This document shows positions 1 through 8,689 of a stretch of 64,000 nt of DNA, piece by piece (positions within the stretch are counted from its first letter, which is position 1; every line of letters starts with the position of its first letter). Location of the stretch: contig NZ_CACSJJ010000007.1 of the NCBI RefSeq assembly GCF_902706295.1, positions 124,001 to 188,000 on the forward strand, in the 5' to 3' direction. The stretch comes from Arthrobacter sp. 18067. Its GTDB lineage: Bacteria; Actinomycetota; Actinomycetes; Actinomycetales; Micrococcaceae. The translations under genes and the position numbers were made by a program. Below the pieces are notes generated by a model. It was not told where the DNA came from, did no database searches, and saw nothing but the letters and a program-made list of their open reading frames with translations.

Positions 1-1
1 G

Positions 2-598
2 CAGGCCAAGGCCGAGGCGACCAGGGCTGCTTTGGCCACCATTGCCGCCGCCGCCCATGCCGCGCACCTGCACGACGACGAAGTCCACCGTGCAGAAGAG
101 CAGGCACGGGCAGCTGGCCAGCACGAGTCCGCCGCGCAGTCCGCAGCCTCCGGCGAGGCAGAGGAGGCCGCCGTTCGTGAGGGCAGGTCAACTCCGGTCC
201 TGCGTTTCGGCGGGGAGGAAGTCGCCTTGCCGTTCGGTGAGCACCACGAGGAACCGCCGGCAGCCAAGCCTGCCATGAGCCTTGATCTCCTGGCCGAAGC
301 GTTCTCCCACCTTGGTGCAGCTCCGGAGGAGAAGCCCGAAACGGTCGTTGCTCCAAAGGCGGCCGAAGAGGATCCCGAAGCTGTTCCTGCCTCGCGGGCC
401 CGCCGTGGCCGTCGCAACCGCAGCGCTAGCCGGGCACAAGGTGCGGCCAACGAAACAAGCGTGGAGCACCACGAAGTGACTGCCTCGGCGGGGCATGGAA
501 CGGCACACGAGGCCAAAGCACCCGCGGAGCCGGCCAAGAAGGCGGCGTCCGAGGAGCCCATCATCCTGGGGGTTGGGGTACCGGCTTCCGAGCTCTAG
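2..598 (+). CDS. rne: Ribonuclease E/G, C-terminal part (5' end outside window)
   Basis: The frame is open from the window edge, so only the last 198 residues are seen. This piece is the Ala/Glu-rich, low-complexity tail of an actinobacterial RNase E/G; the catalytic S1 and RNase domains would lie upstream. Two things support the call: the terminal residues PIILGVGVPASEL, which I recall as the usual end of this protein in Arthrobacter, and the position just upstream of rplU-rpmA-obg. RNase E makes the main endonucleolytic cuts in mRNA decay and rRNA maturation in the cytoplasm; such tails are typically unstructured partner- or RNA-binding regions. A hairpin terminator follows within 30 bases, so this is the end of the transcript. 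Confidence 0.8.
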   Translation, partial: QAKAEATRAALATIAAAAHAAHLHDDEVHRAEEQARAAGQHESAAQSAASGEAEEAAVREGRSTPVLRFGGEEVALPFGEHHEEPPAAKPAMSLDLLAEAFSHLGAAPEEKPETVVAPKAAEEDPEAVPASRARRGRRNRSASRAQGAANETSVEHHEVTASAGHGTAHEAKAPAEPAKKAASEEPIILGVGVPASEL

Positions 599-624
599 CA
601 CCACGCACGGACACCCAAGCATGA

Positions 625-669
625 GGGGCCCTGCACGATCCGCCACAAGCGGGTAGTGCGGGGCCCTTT
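625..669 (+). terminator. Intrinsic terminator after rne
   Basis: Arms 625-636 (GGGGCCCTGCAC) and 656-666 (GTGCGGGGCCC) pair with one G-T wobble around a 19-base loop and are followed by a short T stretch (CTTTG). It lies 27 bases after the rne stop and separates rne from the riboswitch-controlled thiD gene. Confidence 0.7.
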
Positions 670-786
670 GCTGTCCGTTCATGCCCGGCGTCGCGAATGC
701 GCTGGTCCGTTGCAGGAACGCGTTGGCGGTCATATCCGGCCAATGGCGTGGCGCGGTTCCCGGGTCCGGGCGCTTCCCGGCTACGC

Positions 787-878
787 TTGGGGACTGACAC
801 GGGGTGCCGGGCGTTGGGCCAGGCTGAGATCCAAACCCGTTGAACCTGTCCGGTTAGCACCGGCGAAGGGATGTCCCC
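787..878 (+). promoter_or_regulatory. TPP riboswitch (THI element)
   Basis: The conserved THI core is visible: ACGGGGTGCC near 799-808, GGCTGAGATCC near 822-832, ACCCGTTGAACCTG near 836-848, and CCGGTTAGCACCGGCGAAGGGA near 850-871. The closing P1 helix pairs GGGGAC (789-794) with GTCCCC (873-878), whose last base directly precedes the thiD ATG at 879. The purine-rich GAAGGGA (865-871), the likely ribosome-binding site, lies inside the conserved ligand-binding part. TPP binding should therefore close the helix against the start codon and block initiation. Confidence 0.9.
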
Positions 879-2396
879 ATGACTTCAACGTCGTATTCTC
901 CTGTCTACCCGTTGGCGGTTTCCGGCCGGCAAATACCACGGGTATTGAGCATCGCCGGCTCGGACCCCTCCGGCGGCGCGGGTATCCAGGCTGACCTGAA
1001 GAGCATCGCAGCCCAGGGCGGTTATGGCATGGCAGCCATCACCGCCCTGACGGCGCAGAACACTTTGGGAGTCAGTGCTGTTCATGTTCCTCCGGTGGAG
1101 TTCCTGCGCCAGCAACTCGAAGCAATCAGCACTGACATTGCCATCGATGCAGTCAAAATCGGGATGCTTGGTGACGCGGCGGTGATCCACGAAGTCCGCG
1201 GCTGGCTCGAAGCGGTGCGTCCCGCCGTCGTGGTCCTTGACCCGGTGATGGTCGCCACCAGCGGTGACCGCCTCCTGCGGGAGTCCGCCGAGAAGGCCCT
1301 GCGCCAGCTCCTGCCGCTGGCGGACCTCATCACGCCGAACCTGCCCGAACTTGCCATGCTGCTGGGGGAGCCAGAGGCCGCTGACTGGCCCTCGGCGTTG
1401 GATCAAGGCAAGCGGCTGGCCGCTGAGTGCGGCAACACCGTGCTGGTGAAGGGCGGCCACCTGGCCGGTTCCGAATGCCCTGATGCGCTGGTGAACACCA
1501 GCGGGTTGTTGCGGCAGGATGTGATCGAGGTTCCTGGCCTGAGGGTGGAGACGGCAAACAGCCACGGTACGGGCTGTTCGCTGTCCTCGGCCATGGCCAC
1601 CGTGCAGGCCCGTACCGGGGACTGGGAGGCCTCACTGCGTGAGGTGAAGCCTTGGTTGAACGAGGCACTGACGCATTCCGACACCCTCGAAGTAGGCCAC
1701 GGAAGCGGACCGGTACACCACTTCCACCACCATGCGGGCCCGGGGCCGGGAGATTTCGCATCGGCATTATGGAAGGAAGCCACCCCGGAACTTGAAGCAA
1801 TCTACAAGCTCAGCTTCATTGACGGCCTGCAATCCGGCAGCCTTCCAGAAGCCGCCTTCAATTACTACCTTGCCCAAGACGCCATCTACCTCAACGGGTA
1901 CTCCAGGGTCCTTGCCCTCGCCGGCGCCCTTGCCCCCAGCGAGGAGGAACAGCTGTTCTGGGCAAAAGCATCACAGCAGTGCCTTGAGGTCGAATCGGAG
2001 CTTCACCGGAACTGGTTGAGCACCCGGGAGGCGTCAACGGTAACCGGTCCAGTCACGAAGTCCTACGTGGACCACCTGTTGGCGTCTTCGGCTTCCGGTA
2101 GTTATGCGGTGGTGCTCGCGGCAATTTTGCCTTGCTATTGGCTGTACGCAGAAGTGGGCCAGCAGCTCCACGCAGCGTACGTGGACGCCGGGGCTCCAAC
2201 GGACCATCCTTATGCGGACTGGCTCAAGACCTACGCGGACGAGGATTTTGCTGCTGCTACCAGGAATGCGATCAACTTCACTGATGGTGCCGCACTGGCA
2301 GCTTCCGAGGGGGAAAGGACAGCCATGGTGGAGGCTTTTGCCCAGTCCTGCCGTTACGAAACAGCGTTTTTCGATGCTCCACGGCTGTTCGCCTAG
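879..2396 (+). CDS. thiD: ThiD-TenA fusion: HMP/HMP-phosphate kinase with C-terminal TenA-like domain
   Basis: Residues about 20-280 form a ThiD ribokinase-fold kinase: SIAGSDPSGGAGIQADLK near the N-terminus, DPVMVATSGDRLL in the middle and the anion hole NSHGTGCSLSSA near residue 229. ThiD phosphorylates hydroxymethylpyrimidine and its phosphate for thiamine synthesis. Residues about 290-505 match a TenA-like (thiaminase II/salvage) domain, seen from FIDGLQSGSLPEAAFNYYLAQDAIYL. TenA regenerates aminopyrimidine that ThiD can use, so the fusion joins salvage to phosphorylation. The 505-residue length fits the two-domain form. The ATG is fixed by the TPP riboswitch that ends one base upstream. 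It interrupts the common rne-rplU order. Confidence 0.93.
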   Translation: MTSTSYSPVYPLAVSGRQIPRVLSIAGSDPSGGAGIQADLKSIAAQGGYGMAAITALTAQNTLGVSAVHVPPVEFLRQQLEAISTDIAIDAVKIGMLGDAAVIHEVRGWLEAVRPAVVVLDPVMVATSGDRLLRESAEKALRQLLPLADLITPNLPELAMLLGEPEAADWPSALDQGKRLAAECGNTVLVKGGHLAGSECPDALVNTSGLLRQDVIEVPGLRVETANSHGTGCSLSSAMATVQARTGDWEASLREVKPWLNEALTHSDTLEVGHGSGPVHHFHHHAGPGPGDFASALWKEATPELEAIYKLSFIDGLQSGSLPEAAFNYYLAQDAIYLNGYSRVLALAGALAPSEEEQLFWAKASQQCLEVESELHRNWLSTREASTVTGPVTKSYVDHLLASSASGSYAVVLAAILPCYWLYAEVGQQLHAAYVDAGAPTDHPYADWLKTYADEDFAAATRNAINFTDGAALAASEGERTAMVEAFAQSCRYETAFFDAPRLFA

Positions 2397-2772
2397 CCCG
2401 ATTCTTGGATCTTTCAGCGCCCGGATATGCGGGCGCCACCGCGCGTCGCGGGCTAAATCGCGTTAATCGTGCCCAAACCCTGTAGGCTGTATGGGCACGG
2501 TGCCGGGAGAGTCCGTTACAACTGGTGACGCAAGTCACGTGGTAGCCTCCGGACCCGGCCTCATTTGCAGCTGAAGGTCAAACTAGCGTAATCTTGATCT
2601 TCGGTGCTTACGCCAACACTTGGGTTATGCCCCTTGGAATTGTTCATGGGATGACTCGCGGACTTCGATCAGAAGTCCACGGCGTTGAGGCACAGCGCGA
2701 ACCAAGCCTGATTCCGGTTCAAGGTTCCGCACGCAAATTTAGTTATAAACGTCGAGAGAAGTGAGTACCCAA
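2397..2772 (+). other. Intergenic region and long rplU leader
   Basis: No gene is seen between thiD and rplU. The first 160 bases hold nothing recognised. A promoter-like pair lies at 2565-2594, leaving an untranslated leader of about 170 bases. The leader contains a perfect 7-bp hairpin, GGACTTC (2660-2666) with GAAGTCC (2672-2678), followed by an A/T-rich stretch before the start. A leader this long before an r-protein gene is compatible with autogenous control, but no known L21 leader motif was recognised. Confidence 0.4.
2565..2594 (+). promoter_or_regulatory. Putative sigma70-type promoter of rplU-rpmA
   Basis: TTGCAG (2565-2570) and TAATCT (2589-2594) are separated by 18 bases, a good match to the vegetative promoter pattern for a high-GC actinobacterium. 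It is the best -35/-10 pair in the 370-base gap before rplU. Confidence 0.4.
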
Positions 2773-3081
2773 GTGGTGTACGCGATTGTCCGCGCAGGCG
2801 GCCGCCAAGAAAAAGTTTCCGTTGGAGACTACGTAACGCTTAACCGCGTCCCCGGTGGAGCCGGCAGCACGCTTGAGCTGCCCGCCTTGCTCCTGGTTGA
2901 TGGCGACAAGGTCACCTCCGCAGCTGCGGAACTGGCCAACGTCAAGGTCACGGCTGAGATCCTCGAGGACCTCCGTGGTCCGAAGATCGTCATCCAGAAG
3001 TTCAAGAACAAGACCGGCTACCGGAAGCGTCAGGGTCACCGTCAGGAACTGACCAAGATCAAGATCACCAGCATCGCGTAA
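2773..3081 (+). CDS. rplU: 50S ribosomal protein L21
   Basis: A 102-residue protein beginning [18 protein letters not shown], the hallmark N-terminus of bacterial L21, and ending in the basic [17 protein letters not shown] region. It binds 23S rRNA in the large subunit near L20. An upstream in-frame GTG at 2761 would add four residues, but the purine run GAGAGAAG (2754-2761) would then touch the start codon; the GTG at 2773 gives normal spacing and family length. rpmA follows after 62 bases, the standard L21-L27 pair. Confidence 0.95.
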   Translation: MVYAIVRAGGRQEKVSVGDYVTLNRVPGGAGSTLELPALLLVDGDKVTSAAAELANVKVTAEILEDLRGPKIVIQKFKNKTGYRKRQGHRQELTKIKITSIA

Positions 3082-3143
3082 CTTTCGTTACCCGCTGTTC
3101 AGGTTTTTCAGTTTCCCCAGAAATTTAGAGGCAGGCATTTCAC

Positions 3144-3407
3144 ATGGCACACAAAAAAGGCGCGAGTTCCACTCGCAACGGTCGTGACTCCAACGCTCAG
3201 TACCTGGGCGTAAAGCGCTTCGGTGGTCAGGTAGTTTCCGCAGGCGAAATCATCGTTCGCCAGCGCGGAACCCACTTCCACCCGGGTGCAGGCGTCGGTC
3301 GCGGTGGCGACGACACCCTGTTCGCCCTGCAGGCCGGTGCGGTTGAGTTTGGTACTCGCCGCGGACGTCGCGTAGTGAACATCGTTGCTGCTGCAGCTGC
3401 AGAGTAA
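3144..3407 (+). CDS. rpmA: 50S ribosomal protein L27
   Basis: An 87-residue protein starting [20 protein letters not shown], the conserved L27 N-terminus that reaches the peptidyl-transferase centre and contacts tRNA acceptor ends. The core has [19 protein letters not shown] and [17 protein letters not shown] as expected. There is no N-terminal extension of the Firmicute type that needs cleavage. The ATG is preceded by AGAGGCAG. A strong terminator follows, so L21-L27 form one short transcript. Confidence 0.97.
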   Translation: MAHKKGASSTRNGRDSNAQYLGVKRFGGQVVSAGEIIVRQRGTHFHPGAGVGRGGDDTLFALQAGAVEFGTRRGRRVVNIVAAAAAE

Positions 3408-3422
3408 CAACAAGTTCTGAAC

Positions 3423-3461
3423 CGGTGGAGCGGGCCAATCGGCCCGCTCCACCGTTCTTTT
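3423..3461 (+). terminator. Strong intrinsic terminator after rpmA
   Basis: Perfect 13-bp arms GGTGGAGCGGGCC (3424-3436) and GGCCCGCTCCACC (3441-3453), loop AATC, then GTTCTTTT. It separates the ribosomal protein genes from obg. Confidence 0.9.
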
Positions 3462-3562
3462 AACCGCATTACAATCGACTAGGGCGCCTCAGGCGCGCTG
3501 GTTTTTGCAACAGCGCTGGTAACAGCAACAATCGCTGTAAGACAGCAACTGAGGAGATCCAC

Positions 3563-5149
3563 GTGGCGAGCTTTGTAGACCGGGTAGTCCTGCACGTATC
3601 CGGCGGAACCGGCGGCCACGGCTGTGTCTCTGTAAAGCGGGAAAAGTTCAAGCCGCTTGGTGGCCCCGATGGGGGTAACGGTGGCAACGGTGGCGATGTC
3701 ATCTTGCGGGTATCTGCCCAGACCACCACGCTGCTGGACTACCACCACGCTCCCCACCGCCACGCCACTAATGGTGGCCCGGGCATGGGCGACTGGCGCG
3801 GCGGCAAGAACGGCGAGACCCTGATTCTTCCCGTCCCTGACGGCACCGTAGTGAAGACCAAGGACGGCGAAGTCCTGGCCGACCTCGTCGGTGAGGGTAC
3901 CGAATTCATCGCAGCTGCCGGTGGCCAGGGCGGCCTCGGCAATGCCTCCCTTTCTTCGCAGAAGCGCCGCGCCCCGGGCTTTGCCCTGCTCGGCATCGAA
4001 GGCGAATCCAGCGACATTGTCCTGGAACTGAAGTCCATCGCAGATATTGCGTTGGTTGGTTTCCCGTCGGCCGGCAAATCCAGCCTCATCGCTGCCATGT
4101 CTGCCGCCCGGCCGAAGATCGCCGATTACCCTTTCACGACCCTCATTCCCAACCTTGGTGTGGTGCAGGCAGGCGAAGTCCGCTTCACTATTGCCGACGT
4201 TCCGGGCCTGATCGAGGGCGCCAGTGAAGGCAAGGGCCTTGGCCACAACTTCCTCCGCCACGTTGAGCGCTGCGCCGCGCTCGTGCACGTCCTTGACTGC
4301 GGAACGCTCGAATCTGACCGCGATCCTCTGTCCGACCTCGCCATTATTGAGGCCGAACTCGAGAAATACGCGGTTGACATGAGCTACGCCGGAGTTGACG
4401 GTGAGGTTGTTCCGCTGAACGAGCGTCCCAAGCTTGTTGTGCTCAACAAGGTGGATCTCCCCGATGGCAAGGACATGGCCGAATTCGTTCGTCCGGACCT
4501 GGAAGCACGCGGATACCGGGTCTTCGAAGTGTCAGCCACAAGCCATGAGGGCTTGCGTCAGCTGGGCTTCGCCATGGCGGAAATTGTCAAGGCTGCACGC
4601 GACGCCGTCGCGATTGCGCCTCCCAAGGTTGCTGCACCCGTCCTGCGTCCGCGGGCAGTCAACGAGTCCGGTTTCAAGATCCGCCGCGAGGAAAAGAACC
4701 TCGAGCCGCTGTTCCGCGTTCTGGGCGAAAAGCCTGTGCGCTGGGTCAAGCAGACGGACTTCACCAACGAGGAAGCCATTGGTTACCTCGCTGACCGCCT
4801 GGCCAAGCTGGGTGTCGAAACTGAGCTCTTCAAGGTTGGCGCCAAGCCCGGCGACACCGTTGTTATTGGCGAAGACGATGGCGTTGTCTTCGACTGGGAG
4901 CCCACCATGATGGCCGGCGCTGAACTTCTGGCGACTCCGCGAGGCACCGACATCCGTGTTGCGGACATCGGTGACCGTCCGACCCGTTCGCAAAAGCGTG
5001 ACGAACAGATCGAGCGCCGTGAAGCCAAGGCGGCCGCCCGTGCCGAGCTCGAAGCCGAACGCAAGGCGGGCATCTGGACTGAATCCGTCAGCGGCCGCCG
5101 TGCGCAGACCGTGAGGGAAAGCACCCTGGACTCCGGTGATGACGACTAG
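3563..5149 (+). CDS. obg: GTPase Obg/CgtA
   Basis: A 528-residue protein with the three-part Obg layout. The glycine-rich Obg fold covers about residues 1-158 ([30 protein letters not shown]). The G domain has P-loop GFPSAGKSS near residue 166, DVPGLIEGA near 211 and NKVD near 294. An OCT domain spans about 350-430, followed by a charged, lysine/glutamate-rich tail. Obg binds the 50S subunit and links ribosome assembly to stress and growth. The GTG start is supported by GAGGAG at 3552-3557. proB begins before its stop, so the two are translationally coupled. Confidence 0.96.
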   Translation: MASFVDRVVLHVSGGTGGHGCVSVKREKFKPLGGPDGGNGGNGGDVILRVSAQTTTLLDYHHAPHRHATNGGPGMGDWRGGKNGETLILPVPDGTVVKTKDGEVLADLVGEGTEFIAAAGGQGGLGNASLSSQKRRAPGFALLGIEGESSDIVLELKSIADIALVGFPSAGKSSLIAAMSAARPKIADYPFTTLIPNLGVVQAGEVRFTIADVPGLIEGASEGKGLGHNFLRHVERCAALVHVLDCGTLESDRDPLSDLAIIEAELEKYAVDMSYAGVDGEVVPLNERPKLVVLNKVDLPDGKDMAEFVRPDLEARGYRVFEVSATSHEGLRQLGFAMAEIVKAARDAVAIAPPKVAAPVLRPRAVNESGFKIRREEKNLEPLFRVLGEKPVRWVKQTDFTNEEAIGYLADRLAKLGVETELFKVGAKPGDTVVIGEDDGVVFDWEPTMMAGAELLATPRGTDIRVADIGDRPTRSQKRDEQIERREAKAAARAELEAERKAGIWTESVSGRRAQTVRESTLDSGDDD

Positions 5150-6320
5150 GACCATCAACGCTCCGGACACGGCTGAGGGCCTTGAACGCCAGGCCCTCGC
5201 CACCGCAAAGCGGATTGTGGTCAAGGTGGGGTCTTCCTCGCTGACCAGCATCAAGGGTGGCATCTCCGAGAAGTCCCTTGCCGGACTGGTGGACGCCCTC
5301 GCGGATAAGCGGAATGCCGGCACCGAAATCATTCTGGTGTCCTCCGGTGCCATTGCTGCCGGCTTGGCTCCGCTGGGCCTGGCGAAACGGCCCAAGGACC
5401 TTGCAACCCAGCAGGCCGCAGCAAGCGTTGGCCAGGGGCTCCTCATGGCGCGTTATACCCAGGCGTTCAGCGCCCACGGTGTCACCGTCAGCCAGGTCCT
5501 GTTGACTGCCGATGACCTCATGCGGCGCACGCAGCACACCAACGCTTTCCGTGCCCTGGACCGGCTGCTCAATCTCGGTGTGGTGCCGGTGGTCAATGAG
5601 AATGACACCGTGGCAACGCACGAGATCCGCTTCGGCGACAACGACCGGCTCGCTGCCTTGGTGGCACACCTGGTCCGCGCCGATGCGCTCGTGCTGCTCT
5701 CCGACGTCGACGCCCTCTATGACGGCCCGCCGTCCCAGGGTGCCAAGCGCATTCCGTTGGTCCGCGGTCCGCAGGACCTCGAGGACGTGACCATCGGCAA
5801 GGCCGGCAAGGCCGGGGTCGGAACCGGTGGCATGATGACCAAGGTGGAAGCGGCATCCATCGCCGCCGGCTCGGGTATTCACGCCTTGGTCACCTCAACT
5901 GCCAACGCTGCCGCGGCCCTGGCGGGGGAGGACGTGGGCACCTGGTTCGCCGTGAACGGCAACCGCAAGCCTGTCCGCCTGTTGTGGCTGGCCCACCTGG
6001 CAACGGTTCACGGACGGTTGATGCTCGACGACGGCGCGGTGAAAGCCGTGCGCGACCGGCACAGGTCACTCCTTCCTGCAGGTATTTCCGATGTCAGCGG
6101 TGACTTCGAGGCCGGCGATCCCGTTGAGATGATTGCCCACGACGGAACCGTTGTGGCGCGTGGGCTGGTGAACTACTCTTCGGACGAGCTCCCGCGCATG
6201 CTGGGACGCACTACCCAGGAGCTCGGCCAGGCACTGGGCCGGGGCTATGACCGCGAAGTTGTTCATGTTGATGATCTGGTACTCCTGCGGTCGTCCCGCT
6301 CATCTAAACTTGGAGCATGA
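5139..6320 (+). CDS. proB: Glutamate 5-kinase
   Basis: An amino-acid-kinase domain (VVKVGSSSL at the N-terminus, [19 protein letters not shown], then [12 protein letters not shown] for nucleotide binding) followed by a C-terminal PUA domain from about residue 285. It catalyses ATP-dependent phosphorylation of glutamate, the first and normally proline-inhibited step of proline synthesis. The start is GTG 5136 or ATG 5139, both inside the end of obg; ATG was chosen. It overlaps proA by four bases (ATGA), so ProB and ProA are made together, as expected because the labile glutamyl phosphate must be passed on. Confidence 0.95.
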   Translation: MTTRTINAPDTAEGLERQALATAKRIVVKVGSSSLTSIKGGISEKSLAGLVDALADKRNAGTEIILVSSGAIAAGLAPLGLAKRPKDLATQQAAASVGQGLLMARYTQAFSAHGVTVSQVLLTADDLMRRTQHTNAFRALDRLLNLGVVPVVNENDTVATHEIRFGDNDRLAALVAHLVRADALVLLSDVDALYDGPPSQGAKRIPLVRGPQDLEDVTIGKAGKAGVGTGGMMTKVEAASIAAGSGIHALVTSTANAAAALAGEDVGTWFAVNGNRKPVRLLWLAHLATVHGRLMLDDGAVKAVRDRHRSLLPAGISDVSGDFEAGDPVEMIAHDGTVVARGLVNYSSDELPRMLGRTTQELGQALGRGYDREVVHVDDLVLLRSSRSSKLGA

Positions 6321-7681
6321 CTGAAGCGCTGACTCCCGACGCCCCTGTGATCTCCGACGTGTCCGGTGCCCCCGGCCAGACGCCGGAGAACCCTGCGGCA
6401 GGCGGCGTTCCACTGTCCGCGGAGGATGTCCAAGCTGCCGTTCATGCCATTGCCGACCGTTCCCGTAAGGCTGCCCGCCGCATGGGACAGGCCAACCGTG
6501 CCTGGAAGGACCGTGCTCTGCGCGCCATCGGAACAGCTCTTGTCGAGAACCGAAAGCACATACTTGAGGCCAACGCCAAGGACGTGGCCGTAGGACGCGC
6601 CAATGGCACCTCTGCGGCACTTCTTGACCGCCTCACCCTGACCCCCGCCCGCATCGACGGCCTGGTTGCGGCTTTGGAGAACCTCGCAGGCCTTCCTGAT
6701 CCCGTGGGGAACGTGGTCCGGGGACAAACCCTCCCCAACGGACTGCGCCTGCGCCAGGTTAATGTGCCTATGGGTGTGGTGGCCGCAATCTATGAAGCCC
6801 GCCCGAACGTCACGGTGGATATTGCCGGCCTGGCCCTGAAGAGTGGCAATGCCGTGATCCTCAGGGGTGGGTCTGCCGCCGCGAACACCAACGAGGCATT
6901 GGTGCAGATCCTTCGCGAAGCGCTGGATTCCGTCGGCCTGCCTGCAGACGCTGTTCAGACAGTGGATCAGTACGGCCGCGAAGGCGCGAACGTCCTGATG
7001 CGCGCCCGGGGGCGCGTGGATGTCCTCATTCCGCGTGGCGGACGCGACCTCATCCAGACGGTGGTGACCAACTCCTCTGTCCCCGTCATCGAGACAGGCG
7101 AAGGCAATGTCCATATCTTCATCGACGAGTCCGCCAGTGAAGAGATGGCAGTGGAGATTCTCCTCAACGCCAAGACCCAGCGGCCCAGTGTCTGCAACAC
7201 AGTAGAGACGCTTTTGGTTCATTCAGGTTCCACCGTGCTGCCGGCCGTTGCCGCTGCCTTGCGTGCGGCCGGGGTCACCCTCCACGTTGATGAAAGGATC
7301 GCTGCCGCCTTGGGCGATGCCGTGGACAGCGTTCCGGCAGATGATGAGGACTGGGCCACCGAATACATGGACCTTGACCTGGCAGTGGCCATGGTGGACA
7401 CCTTGGATGACGCCGTTAACCACATCCGTACGTGGACCACCGGGCACACGGAGGCGATCCTCACGAACAACCTGTCCAACGCCGAGAAGTTCATTGCCGA
7501 GATTGATTCCGCCGCGGTGATCGTCAATGCGTCCACACGCTTTACCGACGGCGGCGAACTGGGCCTCGGCGCCGAAGTGGGTATTTCGACGCAGAAGCTG
7601 CACGCACGAGGTCCCATGGGGCTTACGGAGCTGACCACCACCAAGTGGATCGTCCAGGGTGAAGGCCAAGTCCGCAGCTAG
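6317..7681 (+). CDS. proA: Gamma-glutamyl phosphate reductase
   Basis: A 454-residue aldehyde-dehydrogenase-fold enzyme reducing glutamyl-5-phosphate to the semialdehyde with NADPH. Seen: VPMGVVAAIYEARPNVTVDIAGLALKSGN-type substrate/cofactor region, LIPRGG, and the active-site cysteine in RPSVCNTVETLL near residue 294; the C-terminus holds STRFTDGGELGLGAEVGISTQKLHARGPMGL. The N-terminus is about 35 residues longer than the E. coli enzyme and Pro/Ala rich. ATG overlaps the proB stop (ATGA). Confidence 0.96.
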   Translation: MTEALTPDAPVISDVSGAPGQTPENPAAGGVPLSAEDVQAAVHAIADRSRKAARRMGQANRAWKDRALRAIGTALVENRKHILEANAKDVAVGRANGTSAALLDRLTLTPARIDGLVAALENLAGLPDPVGNVVRGQTLPNGLRLRQVNVPMGVVAAIYEARPNVTVDIAGLALKSGNAVILRGGSAAANTNEALVQILREALDSVGLPADAVQTVDQYGREGANVLMRARGRVDVLIPRGGRDLIQTVVTNSSVPVIETGEGNVHIFIDESASEEMAVEILLNAKTQRPSVCNTVETLLVHSGSTVLPAVAAALRAAGVTLHVDERIAAALGDAVDSVPADDEDWATEYMDLDLAVAMVDTLDDAVNHIRTWTTGHTEAILTNNLSNAEKFIAEIDSAAVIVNASTRFTDGGELGLGAEVGISTQKLHARGPMGLTELTTTKWIVQGEGQVRS

Positions 7682-7763
7682 CAACGCTGTAACATAGAAC
7701 AGAAGTCCGGAACGGTGGGGAGTCCCGCCGTGCAAAACATTTCAGAACCAACTAGGGGAGAAG

Positions 7764-8003
7764 ATGCTGTTTCAGCAGATCGCCACGTCCATTGCCACCC
7801 AAACGGAAGGCGGGCACGAGGAGCTCGCGCCGCTGTGGGCTGAGCCGTGGGTCTTCGGCGTCGTGATGTTCACTTTCCTGCTTGTCCTCATGTTCGTCAC
7901 CCTCTCCTACACCAATCTGGGTAACCGCCACGAGGCCGTGGAGGAGCACTCCGATCCGCACCGCCAGCACCCCAACAAGCACACCCACGGGCAGGGCCAC
8001 TAA
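7764..8003 (+). CDS. Small single-span membrane protein with His-rich tail
   Basis: 79 residues: a short N-terminal segment, one hydrophobic helix at about 29-48 ([19 protein letters not shown]), and a charged tail rich in histidine ([20 protein letters not shown]). RBS AGGGGAG lies 5 bases before the ATG. No family function is known to me. The conserved-looking layout between proA and nadD and the clean RBS argue for a real gene. The tail could bind metal, which is inference only. Confidence 0.75.
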   Translation: MLFQQIATSIATQTEGGHEELAPLWAEPWVFGVVMFTFLLVLMFVTLSYTNLGNRHEAVEEHSDPHRQHPNKHTHGQGH

Positions 8004-8004
8004 C

Positions 8005-8682
8005 ATTATCGCCGCAACACCGCGTGGGGAGTCGGGGCGCAGGCTTCGGCTGGGCGTGATGGGCGGAACATTTGATCCGATCCATCACGGCCACCTTGTG
8101 GCTGCAAGTGAAGTCGCAGCCAAGTTTGGCCTCGATGAAGTGGTTTTCGTGCCCACAGGCCAACCTTGGCAGAAATCGCACAAACTGGTCAGCGAGCCGG
8201 AGCACCGGTACCTGATGACGGTGATTGCCACGGCTTCAAACCCGAGGTTCACTGTCAGTCGGGTGGACGTCGACCGGCCAGGGCCCACATTCACCATCGA
8301 CACGCTCCGCGACCTCCGGGCGCAGCGTCCGGACGCCGACCTCTTCTTCATCACCGGCGCAGACGCTTTGGCACAGATCCTGTCCTGGAAGGACGTGGAC
8401 GAGTTGTGGTCCTTGGCACACTTCGTCGGCGTAACCCGTCCTGGACATGAACTCAATGATCTTGGACGGACCGATGACGTCAGTTTGCTGGAGGTCCCTG
8501 CCATGGCGATTTCCTCCACGGATTGCCGGACCCGCGTCGGTGCAGGGAACCCCGTCTGGTACCTGGTGCCGGATGGAGTGGTGCAATACATCGCGAAATA
8601 TGGACTGTACGCGGCGCATCCTGTGGCAGGGGAGCTGACGCCCGCTTTGTCCGGATCAGACGACCAAGCACGTACTGAATGA
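8005..8682 (+). CDS. nadD: Nicotinate-nucleotide adenylyltransferase
   Basis: The nucleotidyltransferase motif [15 protein letters not shown] and the second motif [11 protein letters not shown] identify NadD, which adenylates nicotinate mononucleotide in NAD synthesis. The start is a real problem: the first beta strand (LRLGVMGG) needs residues before the in-frame GTG 8056 and ATG 8059. No ATG, GTG or TTG lies in frame between 7882 and 8056. An ATT at 8005, one base after the upstream stop and 9 bases after GGGCAGG, gives a sensible 225-residue protein and is used here tentatively. The alternative is ATG 7882, overlapping the previous gene by 122 bases with a Ser/Thr/Pro-rich extension. Confidence 0.88.
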   Translation: MIAATPRGESGRRLRLGVMGGTFDPIHHGHLVAASEVAAKFGLDEVVFVPTGQPWQKSHKLVSEPEHRYLMTVIATASNPRFTVSRVDVDRPGPTFTIDTLRDLRAQRPDADLFFITGADALAQILSWKDVDELWSLAHFVGVTRPGHELNDLGRTDDVSLLEVPAMAISSTDCRTRVGAGNPVWYLVPDGVVQYIAKYGLYAAHPVAGELTPALSGSDDQARTE

Positions 8683-8689
8683 GTTTTGA

